Assembly: GCF_965203655.1 (NCBI RefSeq)
Contig: NZ_CBDBDD010000006.1
Location: 62,001-126,000, forward strand
DNA: 64,000 nt
DNA from: Poriferisodalis sp965203655
GTDB taxonomy: Bacteria > Actinomycetota > Acidimicrobiia > Acidimicrobiales > Poriferisodalaceae
Reading direction: 5' to 3'
Shown here: one piece after another, positions 45,401-53,376 of the stretch
Position numbering within the stretch: position 1 is the stretch's first letter
Layout: each line of letters begins with the position of its first letter
Program-made: the position numbers and the translations under genes
The notes under the pieces: model-generated
Told to the model about the DNA's origin: nothing
The model's database searches: none
What the model saw: the letters and a program-made list of their open reading frames with translations, nothing else

Positions 45401-47356
45401 GATTCCCTCGATCGCGCATGGGCACTCGTTCAGCGCGGCCGTTTCCACGCCGATCGCGGCGACTTCGGCCCAGCTCAAGATGACGTATCGATGGCACGGG
45501 AACTTCTCCGCTTGGTTCATGACGATGAAGAGGTCTCGGCACCCATGGTGTCGGCAATTGCCGCGGGCGCTGCGCGAACCGCCGACGTCATCGTCACAAC
45601 GAGGCGATTCCGAGGAGGCGCGGGGGATGCTGAACCCACCGAAGCCTGGATCGCCAGACAGCAGGAGGCCTACCTTGAGCTACTCAAGGCGTCTGACACC
45701 GCAGTCTCGTGGTGGCGGAGCCAAGCTACGGCTCTTGCACTGGGGCGAGAGCAGGACAGCGACTTTGAGTCATGGGCGGAAGACGATCCGCCGCAGTACA
45801 TCGGCGGAAGTCCGATGCCTGAGACAAGGCTCCAATCTGCTGAGCTCAATGCCGACATCACCGGGGAGCACGGGCAGTGGAAGGCACTGTCCGCACGTCG
45901 TGGCATTCAGACCCTCATGCGCGCGCCGTCCCATCCAAATGCAGCTGCTGAACTGGAGAACGGCATTGACGCACTTCGACGCTGCGGCGATTCGAGCCGC
46001 CTCACGAAGGCCATGCGCCACCTGCTCAAGGTCGGTCCCCTCGCACCGATTGCCGCCTCGGTGGCCAAGGTCCCGACATCAGGATGGACTCATACGACCG
46101 CACGAACGAACTTCGAAGCGCTCGCTTTGGCCGGGGACCTCCTCGAACATGCAACTGCGGACCAATTGCTTGAGCAGTGCGCTCGAGCCGCTTGCGGTGA
46201 GGCGACTGACCTCGGATGCACTCAGGATGAGGGCTATTTCAACCTTCCTTCATTTGCAACGGAAGCAGCCGCTGGCGTACTTCCGGCTGCGTCTCGTAGC
46301 GCGCATGACGACTTCGCTGGCCACCTTGCCAAATTGCCGGAAGTGCTACCCGTTACGTTCCTCCGCGGCCTAGAGCGAGCCTTCTTCTTCCTCGACTACG
46401 CCCAGGTCAGCCACCCGACCCGACAACAGTTGCTCTCGCTCGCGGACCGCGGTCATGCCCGACTGAGCAGCGCTGTCTGGGGTTGGTTCGCGAACCATGG
46501 CAGCGCCGCCGCCCTACGTTCGCTCGCGGAAGCTGCTGCACAGGGCGACATCTACGCACTGGCCGAGATCAAAGACGTGTCTGCATTCGAAGAATCCGAA
46601 GGCGCCGAGCTCATTGACACTCTTGTAGAACGAGTTGAGCATGCCCGCGTGGACGCGCTTGCGGGGGGAGGCAACAGTGGGAACAGTGCTTTCTGTCATG
46701 CACTCACTTGGCTGAACCTGAGACTTCCCGAGGTTGCTCGGTGGGAACCGGTCATCGCGTTTCTCGGCGAGGCGCGAACATTCATCGAAGACAGAAGCGC
46801 CATCTGCATTGCCCTCGCTACGGATGCGCAGCTCATTCCGAGGGACGTACGAGACCAACTTGCTGCCGTCGTTGATGTCGCAGCTTCAGGGTCTGCCTCA
46901 TTCTGGCCGGGTGCGGAAGCAGCGGGCACAAGACTCAGACTCCAGATCGCACTGGGTCTGATTGACGCCACGGGGGTCGACGACGCCGTGGCCCGACTCG
47001 CGCTGGGTTCACCTCAAGAACGCGAGGACGCATGCTTGATACTGCACGCATCAGCCTGCACCAATCGTCGCCTGCTATTGAGATTCCTCGTTCGCGACAC
47101 CGACTTCTCTGTGCGCTACCAAGCGGCACAAACGATTGGCTATCTGGTTGCCCTGGGGGCGAGCGATGCCGACATCGACCTCGCTTGGGACGTGGCCGGC
47201 GACGACAGCCGTCAGTTGCCAATCGCGCTTCTTGAGGGCTTCGCAGCGGTTCCAGGTATCCCGGGCGTCGCTGCCCAAGAAATCGGCAGTTCCCTTCTAC
47301 AACACCCCTCCGCGGCGATGCAACACCATGTTGCTCGGGTTCAGCAGCTTTGCTGA
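45401..47356 (+). pseudogene. 5'-truncated gene of unknown function, cut at the IS end
   Basis: An open frame enters from the right inverted repeat of the IS and runs 652 codons to the stop at 47356. The protein is largely helical (Ala/Leu/Arg-rich repeats reminiscent of HEAT- or TPR-like solenoids, for example DAVARLALGSPQEREDACLILHASACTNRRLLLRFL). The conserved start is missing; a possible restart is ATG 45491. The codon use is less GC-biased than neighbours. The solenoid could be the C-terminal sensor of a large ATPase, but no ATPase domain is present, so that is only a possibility. Confidence 0.6.
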
Positions 47357-47672
47357 CCACCAATGGAGCGGTCGGAGCGACGAGACCGATGCCGTCACCC
47401 GACCCAATGAACCGTCGAGTCTCCGCCTCATCTGGCAGCGCGACCTGCCATCAGTGCCCGGCGACCACGAGGGGATTCGCAGGTGTCGGGCCTGCCAACG
47501 ACGCAAGGGCCCGCCGAAGCGGGCCCTGCACCCAGCCACCGAAGCGGCTGGGGGAACTGGCGTCAGGCTATGACCTCCTCTGACGACTGCGACAACACCG
47601 CAGGCCACGCAGCGCTCCACCGGCGAAAATCAGGCAACTGCCAGACAGGCGCCCAATACAGTCGGCGGCGTG
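47357..47672. other. Gene-free stretch with two adjacent hairpins
   Basis: No coding sequence is supported here. Two strong stem-loops lie close together at 47506-47527 and 47531-47552; otherwise I see nothing. Confidence 0.55.
47506..47552. terminator. Tandem hairpins, possible terminators
   Basis: A perfect 9-bp stem AGGGCCCGC/GCGGGCCCT with a 4-nt loop (47506-47527), then CCCAGCC/GGCTGGG (47531-47552). No U-tract follows. They may end the truncated gene's transcript. Confidence 0.4.
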
Positions 47673-47897
47673 ATGAGGGCGAGGGTGCGGCTTGACAAGG
47701 AGACCCGGCTGCTGCTTGAGCGAATCGCGCCCGAGTTCGGCGGTCGGGAGGCGACCGTGGGCGAGGCGTTACGGCGACTCGCAGCCGATCACGACCGCAA
47801 GCAGGCGCTCAGCGACTTCCTCGAAGCGTGGGAGGCCGAAGCAGGCCCGCTCAGCCCTGACGAGGTCTCGGCGCTGGCCGAGCGCCACGGCTTGTGA
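47673..47897 (+). CDS. Orphan antitoxin-like small protein
   Basis: A 74-residue protein. The N-terminal segment (RVRLDKETRLLLERIAPEF) and the ending LSPDEVSALAERHGL resemble VapB- or RHH-type antitoxins. ATG 47673 follows an overlapping GTG 47670. No intact toxin follows: the stop overlaps a GTG at 47894 (GTGA, the typical TA junction), but that frame breaks down within about 30 codons at the CAAC-rich tract. I infer an orphan antitoxin whose toxin was lost. Confidence 0.6.
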   Translation: MRARVRLDKETRLLLERIAPEFGGREATVGEALRRLAADHDRKQALSDFLEAWEAEAGPLSPDEVSALAERHGL

Positions 47898-47950
47898 CTT
47901 TGGAACCCTTATCACTGGTGCGGACGACATCTCTCGCGGGGACACGTGGT

Positions 47951-48020
47951 CCAACAATGACAACAAAAGACAACAACTGCAACAAGAAACAACAAGTCCA
48001 ACAACAGCGCTAACGTCAAC
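47951..48020. repeat. CAAC/CAA-rich low-complexity tract
   Basis: About 70 bp with more than ten CAAC or CAACAA units, much lower in GC than the surroundings. It follows the orphan antitoxin and precedes the ATPase pseudogene. On the minus strand it reads TTGTTG repeats; TTGTTGGAC also occurs in the 10057 operator. Confidence 0.7.
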
Positions 48021-48050
48021 GACATAAGACCCGCCGCCGCCGGCATCTGA

Positions 48051-48602
48051 TGCGCTCGGCCAACCCCTTCGCTCCGACGGACGGCACTCGCCGAGCCCTT
48101 CCGCCAGCGAGGCGGCCGCATGTCGCCCGAGGCGATCGATCACGCCACCGAGGCTGCTGGCGGCTACCCGTTCATGGTGTAGTTGGTCGGCTTCCACACT
48201 TGGGAAGCTGCCGCCGAGCCCGACACCGCCGTCGCCTTGAGCGATGTCGTCGAGGGCGCTCAGGTGGCTCAGCAGCACATCGGCCAGTTGGTTATCGCAC
48301 CGCTGTGGCGAGATCAGCCCGCCGCTGCGCGACGATTTCTTATCGCCATGTCCCACGACGACGGCGAATCGCAGCTCACCGACATTGCACGCCGCATGGA
48401 CGTGACCAGCGGATACGTCAGCGTCTATCGCGCCCGCCTCATCAAGTCCGGCCTGGTGGCCGACGTCGGCAAACGAACCGTGGCGTTCGCGCTGCCGAGC
48501 ACAAGACGCTGGATCAGAGCCCTCGACGAGTTCTCCTACATCAGCGAGAGCCTGCACCTCACCGAAGAGCGCAACGTTGGCTTCACCCTGCCCCACGACT
48601 GA
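48051..48602 (+). pseudogene. C-terminal fragment of an AAA-type ATPase with in-frame TAG
   Basis: Codons from about 48063 read LAEPFRQRGGRMSPEAIDHA, then EAAGGYPFMV followed by TAG where other members of this ATPase family have Gln (GGYPFMxQLVGxxxW). After the stop the frame continues LVGFHTWEAA and a winged-helix end (IARRMDVTSGYVSVYRARLIKSGLV) to 48602. The N-terminal P-loop part is absent; the frame is closed upstream at 48048. A single C-to-T change would explain the stop. Translation could restart at 48183, but a functional product is unlikely. Confidence 0.75.
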
Positions 48603-48650
48603 CACTGAGCCGCCGAGCACGGTTCCACCGCATTCGGCGACGCCAGCGAG

Positions 48651-48668
48651 TGACAAGTTCTTGACAAG
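48651..48668 (+). promoter_or_regulatory. TGACAAG direct repeat before antitoxin remnant
   Basis: TGACAAG occurs at 48651-48657 and 48662-48668, an 11-bp period. The second copy contains TTGACA. It directly precedes the antitoxin-like gene and may be its operator or -35 region. Confidence 0.35.
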
Positions 48669-48890
48669 ATGGTTCACGTCATGAAACGGACACGGGCGCA
48701 GCGGGCAGCAGCGCTGGAACGCTGGGCGAACCGGGTCGCACCGGGCGATCTGGTCGAAGCCGACAGCGTTCGGCGGACACGCGAAGGCGAAGCGATTGCC
48801 GAGTCCTACCGGCAGATGCCGCAGGGGCCAGACGAGGACGCCGCAGCGTTGGCCAATTCGATCGCCATGACCGAGGCTGAGCCGTCGTAG
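48669..48890 (+). CDS. Antitoxin-like remnant related to the 10081 antitoxin
   Basis: A 73-residue frame. The C-terminal half (RREGEAIAESYRQMPQGPDEDAAALA-like) matches the toxin-binding tail of the RHH antitoxin at 10081-10329 (GEAIVDAYRRIPETDDEMEWA). The N-terminal DNA-binding half is not recognisable. It is followed at once by a MazF-type toxin fragment, so this is a decayed copy of the same TA family. Start may be ATG 48669 or 48681. Confidence 0.55.
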   Translation: MVHVMKRTRAQRAAALERWANRVAPGDLVEADSVRRTREGEAIAESYRQMPQGPDEDAAALANSIAMTEAEPS

Positions 48891-48892
48891 CT

Positions 48893-48982
48893 CGGCGTGA
48901 ACTGTGGCTGCTCGAGGCGCCGAATCAGAGAGCTAGGCCTGCGCTCGTGGTCACGCGACACCAAGCGATCCCGGCGCTGCAG
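48893..48982 (+). pseudogene. MazF/PemK toxin N-terminal fragment
   Basis: The frame reads RRELWLLEAPNQRARPALVV then TRHQAIPAL, clearly the first 30 residues of a MazF/PemK toxin (compare the WWAE...RPVLIVTRNEAI of the 10326 toxin). No acceptable start codon is in frame and the remaining two thirds are missing. It directly follows the antitoxin remnant. Confidence 0.65.
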
Positions 48983-49130
48983 TCGTCGCGATCGAGAACA
49001 GGTGCCGCAGACGGAGCGACCGAGAAAACGATTGCGTCCGAGCGGGAGATCGCTTCTACGGTCGCGAGGATGGTTGAGTCGAGGACAGCACTCGGCACGT
49101 CAGACGCCACGCATCCAACTCGGCAAGGTT

Positions 49131-49157
49131 TGCGACAAATGTCGCATATATGCGACA
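49131..49157. promoter_or_regulatory. Triple half-site palindromic operator of the Phd/VapC module
   Basis: Half-sites TGCGACA (49131-49137), TGTCGCA (49140-49146) and TGCGACA (49151-49157). The last two form a perfect 18-bp palindrome at 49140-49157 with a TATATA centre that could serve as a -10. It lies just before the antitoxin start at 49163, as expected for autoregulation. Confidence 0.75.
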
Positions 49158-49162
49158 CTTCC

Positions 49163-49420
49163 ATGATGGAGGAAGTTGCTTCGCGAGATCTGCGCAACCA
49201 GACGCGGGCCCTGTTGGATCGAGTGGCGGCCGGCGAGTCGATCTGCATCACTGTGCACGGCAGGCCGGTTGCCGAGCTGCGTCCCATCGAAGAACGACCT
49301 CAGTGGATGAGCCGCGAGCGCTTCATCCGCGACGTCCTGGCACATCAGGCAGACCCCGGTCTGTCTGACGACCTGGCAGATCTCAGGTCCGAGACGACGG
49401 ACGATCTGCCATGGCCGTGA
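49163..49420 (+). CDS. Phd/YefM-family antitoxin
   Basis: An 85-residue antitoxin: MMEEVASRDLRNQTRALLDRV then GESICITVHGRPVAEL, the typical Phd/YefM DNA-binding fold, and a C-terminal toxin-binding tail. ATG 49163 (or the second ATG at 49166) follows the palindromic operator. The frame is open upstream into the MazF fragment, but that part is non-homologous. Its end overlaps the VapC gene. Confidence 0.85.
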   Translation: MMEEVASRDLRNQTRALLDRVAAGESICITVHGRPVAELRPIEERPQWMSRERFIRDVLAHQADPGLSDDLADLRSETTDDLPWP

Positions 49421-49803
49421 GTCGCGGGCTGGCGGACACGTCCCTGTTCATCGCACGGGAGACGGGTCGCCCCCTGAGAACCGATGCAATTCCTGATCGT
49501 CTGAGCGTGTCGGCCATCACCATCGGCGAGCTCCGCGTCGGTGTGCTGAGAGCAACCGACACCGTCGTGCGCGATCGCCGACTCTCGACACTGGCCAGCG
49601 CAATGGCACTGCATCCCCTTCCGGTGAATGGCGAGGTGGCTGCCGCATGGGCACGGCTGCGAGTCACTCTTCGAGAGCGAGGCCTGGCGATGCCGATCAA
49701 CGACTCATGGATCGCGGCCACAGCAGTCGCCCATGGCGTTCCTGTCGTCACTCAGGACGCCGACTTTCCTGAGCTCGACGACCTAGCTGTGGTCCGCGTA
49801 TGA
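49411..49803 (+). CDS. VapC-family PIN-domain ribonuclease toxin
   Basis: A 130-residue PIN toxin with the four acidic residues: Asp9 (LADTS), Glu40 (IGELRVG), Asp98 (INDSWIAATA) and Asp116/118 (TQDADF). VapC toxins cleave tRNA or rRNA. ATG 49411 overlaps the antitoxin end by 10 bp; GTG 49417 would give the more usual 4-bp overlap. All catalytic residues are intact. Convergent with the RelE gene. Confidence 0.9.
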   Translation: MAVSRGLADTSLFIARETGRPLRTDAIPDRLSVSAITIGELRVGVLRATDTVVRDRRLSTLASAMALHPLPVNGEVAAAWARLRVTLRERGLAMPINDSWIAATAVAHGVPVVTQDADFPELDDLAVVRV

Positions 49804-49819
49804 CCACATGCGGGCGTCC

Positions 49820-50104
49820 CTAGGAACTCCGGGGCCGGTACGCATCGCGCCGGTGAAGAACACGGACAACCTCGACCTGCCGATTCGCATCGTCGATTCG
49901 ATAGATGACGCGGTACGTTCCGAGCCGGGCGCTCCAGAGCCCGTCGTATTCGTCGCGCAGAGCCGCTCCGATGCGCCGGGGAGCATCGATCAGTGAGCCG
50001 GTGATCAGCTCGATGGCTGCCGATGCCACAGATTCGGGAAGCCGGTCGGAGAGATCGATGGATGCAGGCCGCGTAACGACGAGTTCGTCTGGTGCGGCGG
50101 TCAT
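49820..50104 (-). CDS. RelE/ParE-family toxin
   Basis: A 94-residue protein with a RelE-type core: RRIGAALRDEYDGLWSARLG, YRVIYRIDD and the final VVRVLHRRDAYR. These are ribosome-dependent mRNA interferases. The start overlaps the antitoxin stop by 4 bp (ATGA), so the pair is translationally coupled. Confidence 0.9.
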   Translation of the reverse strand: MTAAPDELVVTRPASIDLSDRLPESVASAAIELITGSLIDAPRRIGAALRDEYDGLWSARLGTYRVIYRIDDANRQVEVVRVLHRRDAYRPRSS

Positions 50105-50370
50105 TGAGGCCGTAGCGCTCGTACGGCGTCAACACCTCGCACCACATCGCCGCTCTCCAGAGCTTGCAAGCCCTCGGCGATCTCCTTCATCGCATCGGGG
50201 TCGCTCAGAATTGCCAAAGTCTCTTCGAGCGACTCGAGATCTTGCGGGCTGATGAGCACCGCTGCGGGTGTGCCGTTGCGCGTGACTACGACACGTTCGT
50301 GGTGCCTGCACACACGATCGACGAAGTCGGAGAAGCCATCTCGTACCGTTCGCAGCGATTCGGTTGTCAT
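50101..50370 (-). CDS. Phd/YefM-family antitoxin (partner of RelE)
   Basis: An 89-residue antitoxin beginning MTTESLRTVRDGFSDFVDRV, with the Phd-type strand ERVVVTRNGTPAAVLIS and a long helical tail that would wrap the toxin. ATG 50370 lies beside a CACAATTGTG palindrome; the longer frame upstream is not supported. Confidence 0.88.
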   Translation of the reverse strand: MTTESLRTVRDGFSDFVDRVCRHHERVVVTRNGTPAAVLISPQDLESLEETLAILSDPDAMKEIAEGLQALESGDVVRGVDAVRALRPQ

Positions 50371-50373
50371 GAC

Positions 50374-50383
50374 CACAATTGTG
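50374..50383. promoter_or_regulatory. Palindrome at the Phd/RelE promoter
   Basis: CACAATTGTG, a 10-bp perfect palindrome three bases upstream of the antitoxin ATG. A likely autoregulatory site, judged by position. Confidence 0.45.
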
Positions 50384-50443
50384 CCACGCTGCGGTAGCCA
50401 GCTCCAACCGGACTTGTGACAGCCCCTTCGTACGTTGCGGGCC

Positions 50444-51082
50444 ATGACACAACACACCACACGCATCCTTCCCGACTACGACTCCGCCGAGCGGCCGGCT
50501 TGGCTGGTGCACGGCGCCCATGAGGCGTGGCGCGCAGCGCTGCCGACGAACGAGTCCATCGATTGGTCCGAATTCGTTGTACGCGCGTGCGACGAGATGG
50601 CCACTGCCGCCGATGGGCTTCCCGGCATTCCCGGACCCGGCAGCGACCCTCCCGACGATGGGCTGCAGGTCGCCATGGCCGCGGCGCTGCTGGGCGACAT
50701 CGCGACCCGGGCCGTCTCGCCGTACGACTCGAACGAGCTGTGCCGCAGGGCATACCCGCGCTGCTGGGACGCGACTTTGGACGGACTGGCGAGCCGCCCG
50801 CACGCAGCACCAGAGGCTGACCCTGTCCTCTACGACCACGGCGTTGCGCTGCGATCGTTCAGCAACCCTGATGTGCGATGGCCTTCAGGCATGCACGAGG
50901 CCCTCCAGGCAGTCGTGGAGCTAGCGAACGAGGTGAGCGCTTCGAGCTCGCTCGGGTTGTGCCTCACCCATGTCGTTCCCGGCCCGGTGGTGTGGCCGCC
51001 GCCCGCGGCTCCACCGGCGCTCGACCGTGAAAGGTGCGACCTCGACGCCGCAGTTGCGGGAACGCTGGTCAGCCATCAGTAG
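50444..51082 (+). CDS. Hypothetical protein
   Basis: A 212-residue protein starting at ATG 50444. It is cytoplasmic by appearance, with no signal or membrane segment and a Pro-rich stretch near residue 185. No family is recognised. Codon pattern is consistent with a real gene. Divergent from the Phd/RelE pair. Confidence 0.55.
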   Translation: MTQHTTRILPDYDSAERPAWLVHGAHEAWRAALPTNESIDWSEFVVRACDEMATAADGLPGIPGPGSDPPDDGLQVAMAAALLGDIATRAVSPYDSNELCRRAYPRCWDATLDGLASRPHAAPEADPVLYDHGVALRSFSNPDVRWPSGMHEALQAVVELANEVSASSSLGLCLTHVVPGPVVWPPPAAPPALDRERCDLDAAVAGTLVSHQ

Positions 51083-51091
51083 CACGCCGAC

Positions 51092-51454
51092 ATGCTGCAC
51101 ACCTACCTGTCAGCGCGTGATGATCCCGACGTTCCGGATCCGTCACCGGCCGAGACCGACCAAGTGCAGGCAGCAGTGCGCGACTGGTCGGCCGAGGTCG
51201 TGCCGGCCGCCGTGCGTGTTGCCACAGCTACGTTCGCCCACGCCTACGAGTGGGCCAGCACCGACACCGAGCGCTGGGATCCATCGGTCGTCGCCTACGC
51301 CCACGCCGAGGCCTACCTGTCGATCTACCATCTGCGCCAGATCACCGACTCGTACGACCTCACCAACGGTGCCGTGTGCAGCTACGCCTGGTGGTGGTGC
51401 CAGGACCGCCGGTTCGAACTGACCAGCCTGCGCGAACTGGCGCGCACTTGGTAA
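51092..51454 (+). CDS. Hypothetical protein
   Basis: A 120-residue, Trp- and Tyr-rich helical protein (AYAHAEAYLSIYHLRQITDSYDL, then SYAWWWCQDRRFELTSLRELA). Starts nine bases after the preceding hypothetical gene, so the two are probably co-transcribed, and could together be a split gene. No family recognised. After its stop, 51455-51553 contains a short frame ending RHILSERVGLTEAEIRDLLWK that may be another degraded antitoxin-like piece. Confidence 0.5.
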   Translation: MLHTYLSARDDPDVPDPSPAETDQVQAAVRDWSAEVVPAAVRVATATFAHAYEWASTDTERWDPSVVAYAHAEAYLSIYHLRQITDSYDLTNGAVCSYAWWWCQDRRFELTSLRELARTW

Positions 51455-51568
51455 CGCCAGTCTGGCTCAGCAACACGCGCCGCGGGGTCAGGCGCTGCGG
51501 CACATCCTCAGCGAGCGCGTCGGCCTGACTGAGGCCGAGATACGAGACCTACTATGGAAGTAGGCGCA

Positions 51569-51781
51569 ATGCCACTGGAGAGGCAGATGCACACCGTGCG
51601 CGTGTACCGAAACACCGAGGACGGCACCAACTGGTGGGCGGAGGACGATCTCGGCTTCACCGGCGGGGCTGACCAACTGCCGGATCTCATGGATGCCATC
51701 CGTGAATGGGCCGAGGCCGAGGGCGTGCTCGACGACCTGTCCGTCAATTTTGTTGACACAACGACTGGGGTGGCACCGTAA
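51569..51781 (+). CDS. Small HicB/DUF1902-like protein
   Basis: About 70 residues. The pattern VRVYRNTEDGTNWWAEDDLGF followed by DLMDAIREWAE resembles HicB-type/DUF1902 antitoxins, which fold as a partial RNase H-like strand-helix unit. ATG 51569 or 51554 could be the start. No HicA partner follows, so it would be an orphan. Confidence 0.5.
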   Translation: MPLERQMHTVRVYRNTEDGTNWWAEDDLGFTGGADQLPDLMDAIREWAEAEGVLDDLSVNFVDTTTGVAP

Positions 51782-51820
51782 GTCTCCCCGGTGCGGTCAG
51801 CGACCATGTGATGTGCCGGA

Positions 51821-52855
51821 TCATCGGGTTGGGGACATGACGGCGGTCCAGAAGGTCAGCATGTCTTCTGTGAAGAGGGGGGCGAGTTCGGGGGTGCCGC
51901 CTATGTGGGCGCCGCGGATGCCGTAGCCGGCGTTGATGGCGTAGAGGAAGCCGTCGAGATCGACTATTGACGGGTCTGGCTCGTCGGAGGTCGGCGGGAT
52001 GAAGGCGCCGTCGTCGGCGATGTAGACGGTGGGTGCTCCCGGTGTCACGGCCGCATCGGGAATGTGCTCCAGCGGGGTGGAGCGGTCGAAGCTGTGATGG
52101 GCGTCGGGCACGATTCGCACCGTGGCGTCGCCGCCTGCCACCCGCATGGCCCCGATATGGGCTTGGACCTGCATCGGCGAGCACCAGTCGTCTTGATCGC
52201 CGATGATCGCCCGCACACGGGTGCTGCCGACAGACGGATCCACGAACTGGTGGCCCGACCACGGATAGGCGGCATATGCGCCGGCGAGCTTGGGGGCGCC
52301 GGAGGCTGCTGCGAGGTGCACCGACGCCGCGCTCAGCACCGCCGAGCCGCCCCGGCTGTGGCCCTGCGCGCCGATGCGCGTCGCATCGATATCGGGCCGG
52401 GCCGCAAGCACCTCGGCGGCCGCAAGGACATCCCACGCACTGGCCGCGAAGGAGTACTGGACCTGGTTGGCCACGGTCGAGGTGACGCTGCGGGGGCCGA
52501 ACGGGTCGAGGCCGCACGCGGCGATGCCGGTGTCGACGATGGCCGATGCGTGGGCGAGATGGTGGGGCTGCAGCCCGAGGCTGCCCGGGACCACGATGAC
52601 CACCGGGAACGGCCCGGGTTCGTCGGGCAGGAAGAGCTTGGCCCAGATGTCCTGGCCGGGCATCGCAGCAGTGTCCGAGATGGCCTGATGGAAGTTGGTG
52701 GGGTTCGCCGACGGGATAGTCAGCGCCTCGCCCGCCAGGCCGTTGGCCAAGCGGTAGTCGTCGTCGTACACGGCGTCGTCGGGGCCCGCGTCGTGGTGGC
52801 CGGCATCCTGAGTTGACTGGGCCGGCTGATCGGTTGGGCGCGTGGCGTCCGCCAT
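51821..52855 (-). CDS. Dienelactone-hydrolase-like alpha/beta hydrolase
   Basis: A 344-residue alpha/beta hydrolase. Nucleophile motif GHSRGG, an acidic residue in IGDQDDW and the catalytic His in VPDAHHSF. The N-terminal 40 residues are disordered. It likely hydrolyses an ester or lactone. Start ATG 52855; the open frame further upstream is antisense of the RDD gene. Confidence 0.82.
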   Translation of the reverse strand: MADATRPTDQPAQSTQDAGHHDAGPDDAVYDDDYRLANGLAGEALTIPSANPTNFHQAISDTAAMPGQDIWAKLFLPDEPGPFPVVIVVPGSLGLQPHHLAHASAIVDTGIAACGLDPFGPRSVTSTVANQVQYSFAASAWDVLAAAEVLAARPDIDATRIGAQGHSRGGSAVLSAASVHLAAASGAPKLAGAYAAYPWSGHQFVDPSVGSTRVRAIIGDQDDWCSPMQVQAHIGAMRVAGGDATVRIVPDAHHSFDRSTPLEHIPDAAVTPGAPTVYIADDGAFIPPTSDEPDPSIVDLDGFLYAINAGYGIRGAHIGGTPELAPLFTEDMLTFWTAVMSPTR

Positions 52856-52942
52856 CCGCACAGCCTGCCGTGTCCCGACGCATCCGGCATGCACGCGACA
52901 TCGATCACAGCGTCGAAGGTGGCGCGCTGACAGACTCCGCTC

Positions 52943-53353
52943 GTGCCCGGGGAGCCTGAGCCGCCAGACGACCGCTCGGATCCTGACGGGATGGCCGCCA
53001 CACTGGCTCGCCGCCTCGGTGCCATCGCGCTGGACGCTGCGATTCTGATGTCGGCCTTGGTGACCTGGTACATCGTGATCGCCTATGCCGCGTGGTGGCT
53101 CCTCGCCCTGACGCGTGGGCAGACGCCCGGCAAGCAGGTATTCGGATTGGCAGCCGTCACGCCTGACGGTGAGCGGTTCGGCTGGGGTCAGATGTTCGTG
53201 CGCGAGATCTTCAAGCTCATGACCTGGGGCTTCACGCTCGGCCTCGGCATCGTCATCGACATCACACTGCTCGCGCTCAGCGACGAGCCCCGAACGGTTG
53301 CAGACCGAGTCCGCAACAGCACCATCGTCCACACCTCGGCACTGCGGTCCTAG
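52943..53353 (+). CDS. RDD-family membrane protein
   Basis: A 136-residue protein starting at GTG 52943. The RDD domain begins LARRLGAIALDAAIL, with two or three membrane helices, the G-Q-T-P-G-K motif after the second, and a final ADRVRNSTIV. The family is of uncertain transport function. Divergent from the hydrolase gene. Confidence 0.8.
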   Translation: MPGEPEPPDDRSDPDGMAATLARRLGAIALDAAILMSALVTWYIVIAYAAWWLLALTRGQTPGKQVFGLAAVTPDGERFGWGQMFVREIFKLMTWGFTLGLGIVIDITLLALSDEPRTVADRVRNSTIVHTSALRS

Positions 53354-53376
53354 CCCCGCCCGTCTAGCTTGCGGGC

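Noticed and set aside
44162..47356. 1064-codon open frame spanning the antisense of the transposase
   Set aside because: Left part is antisense shadow of the transposase in a GC-rich genome; only the part from 45401 on has independent coding character.
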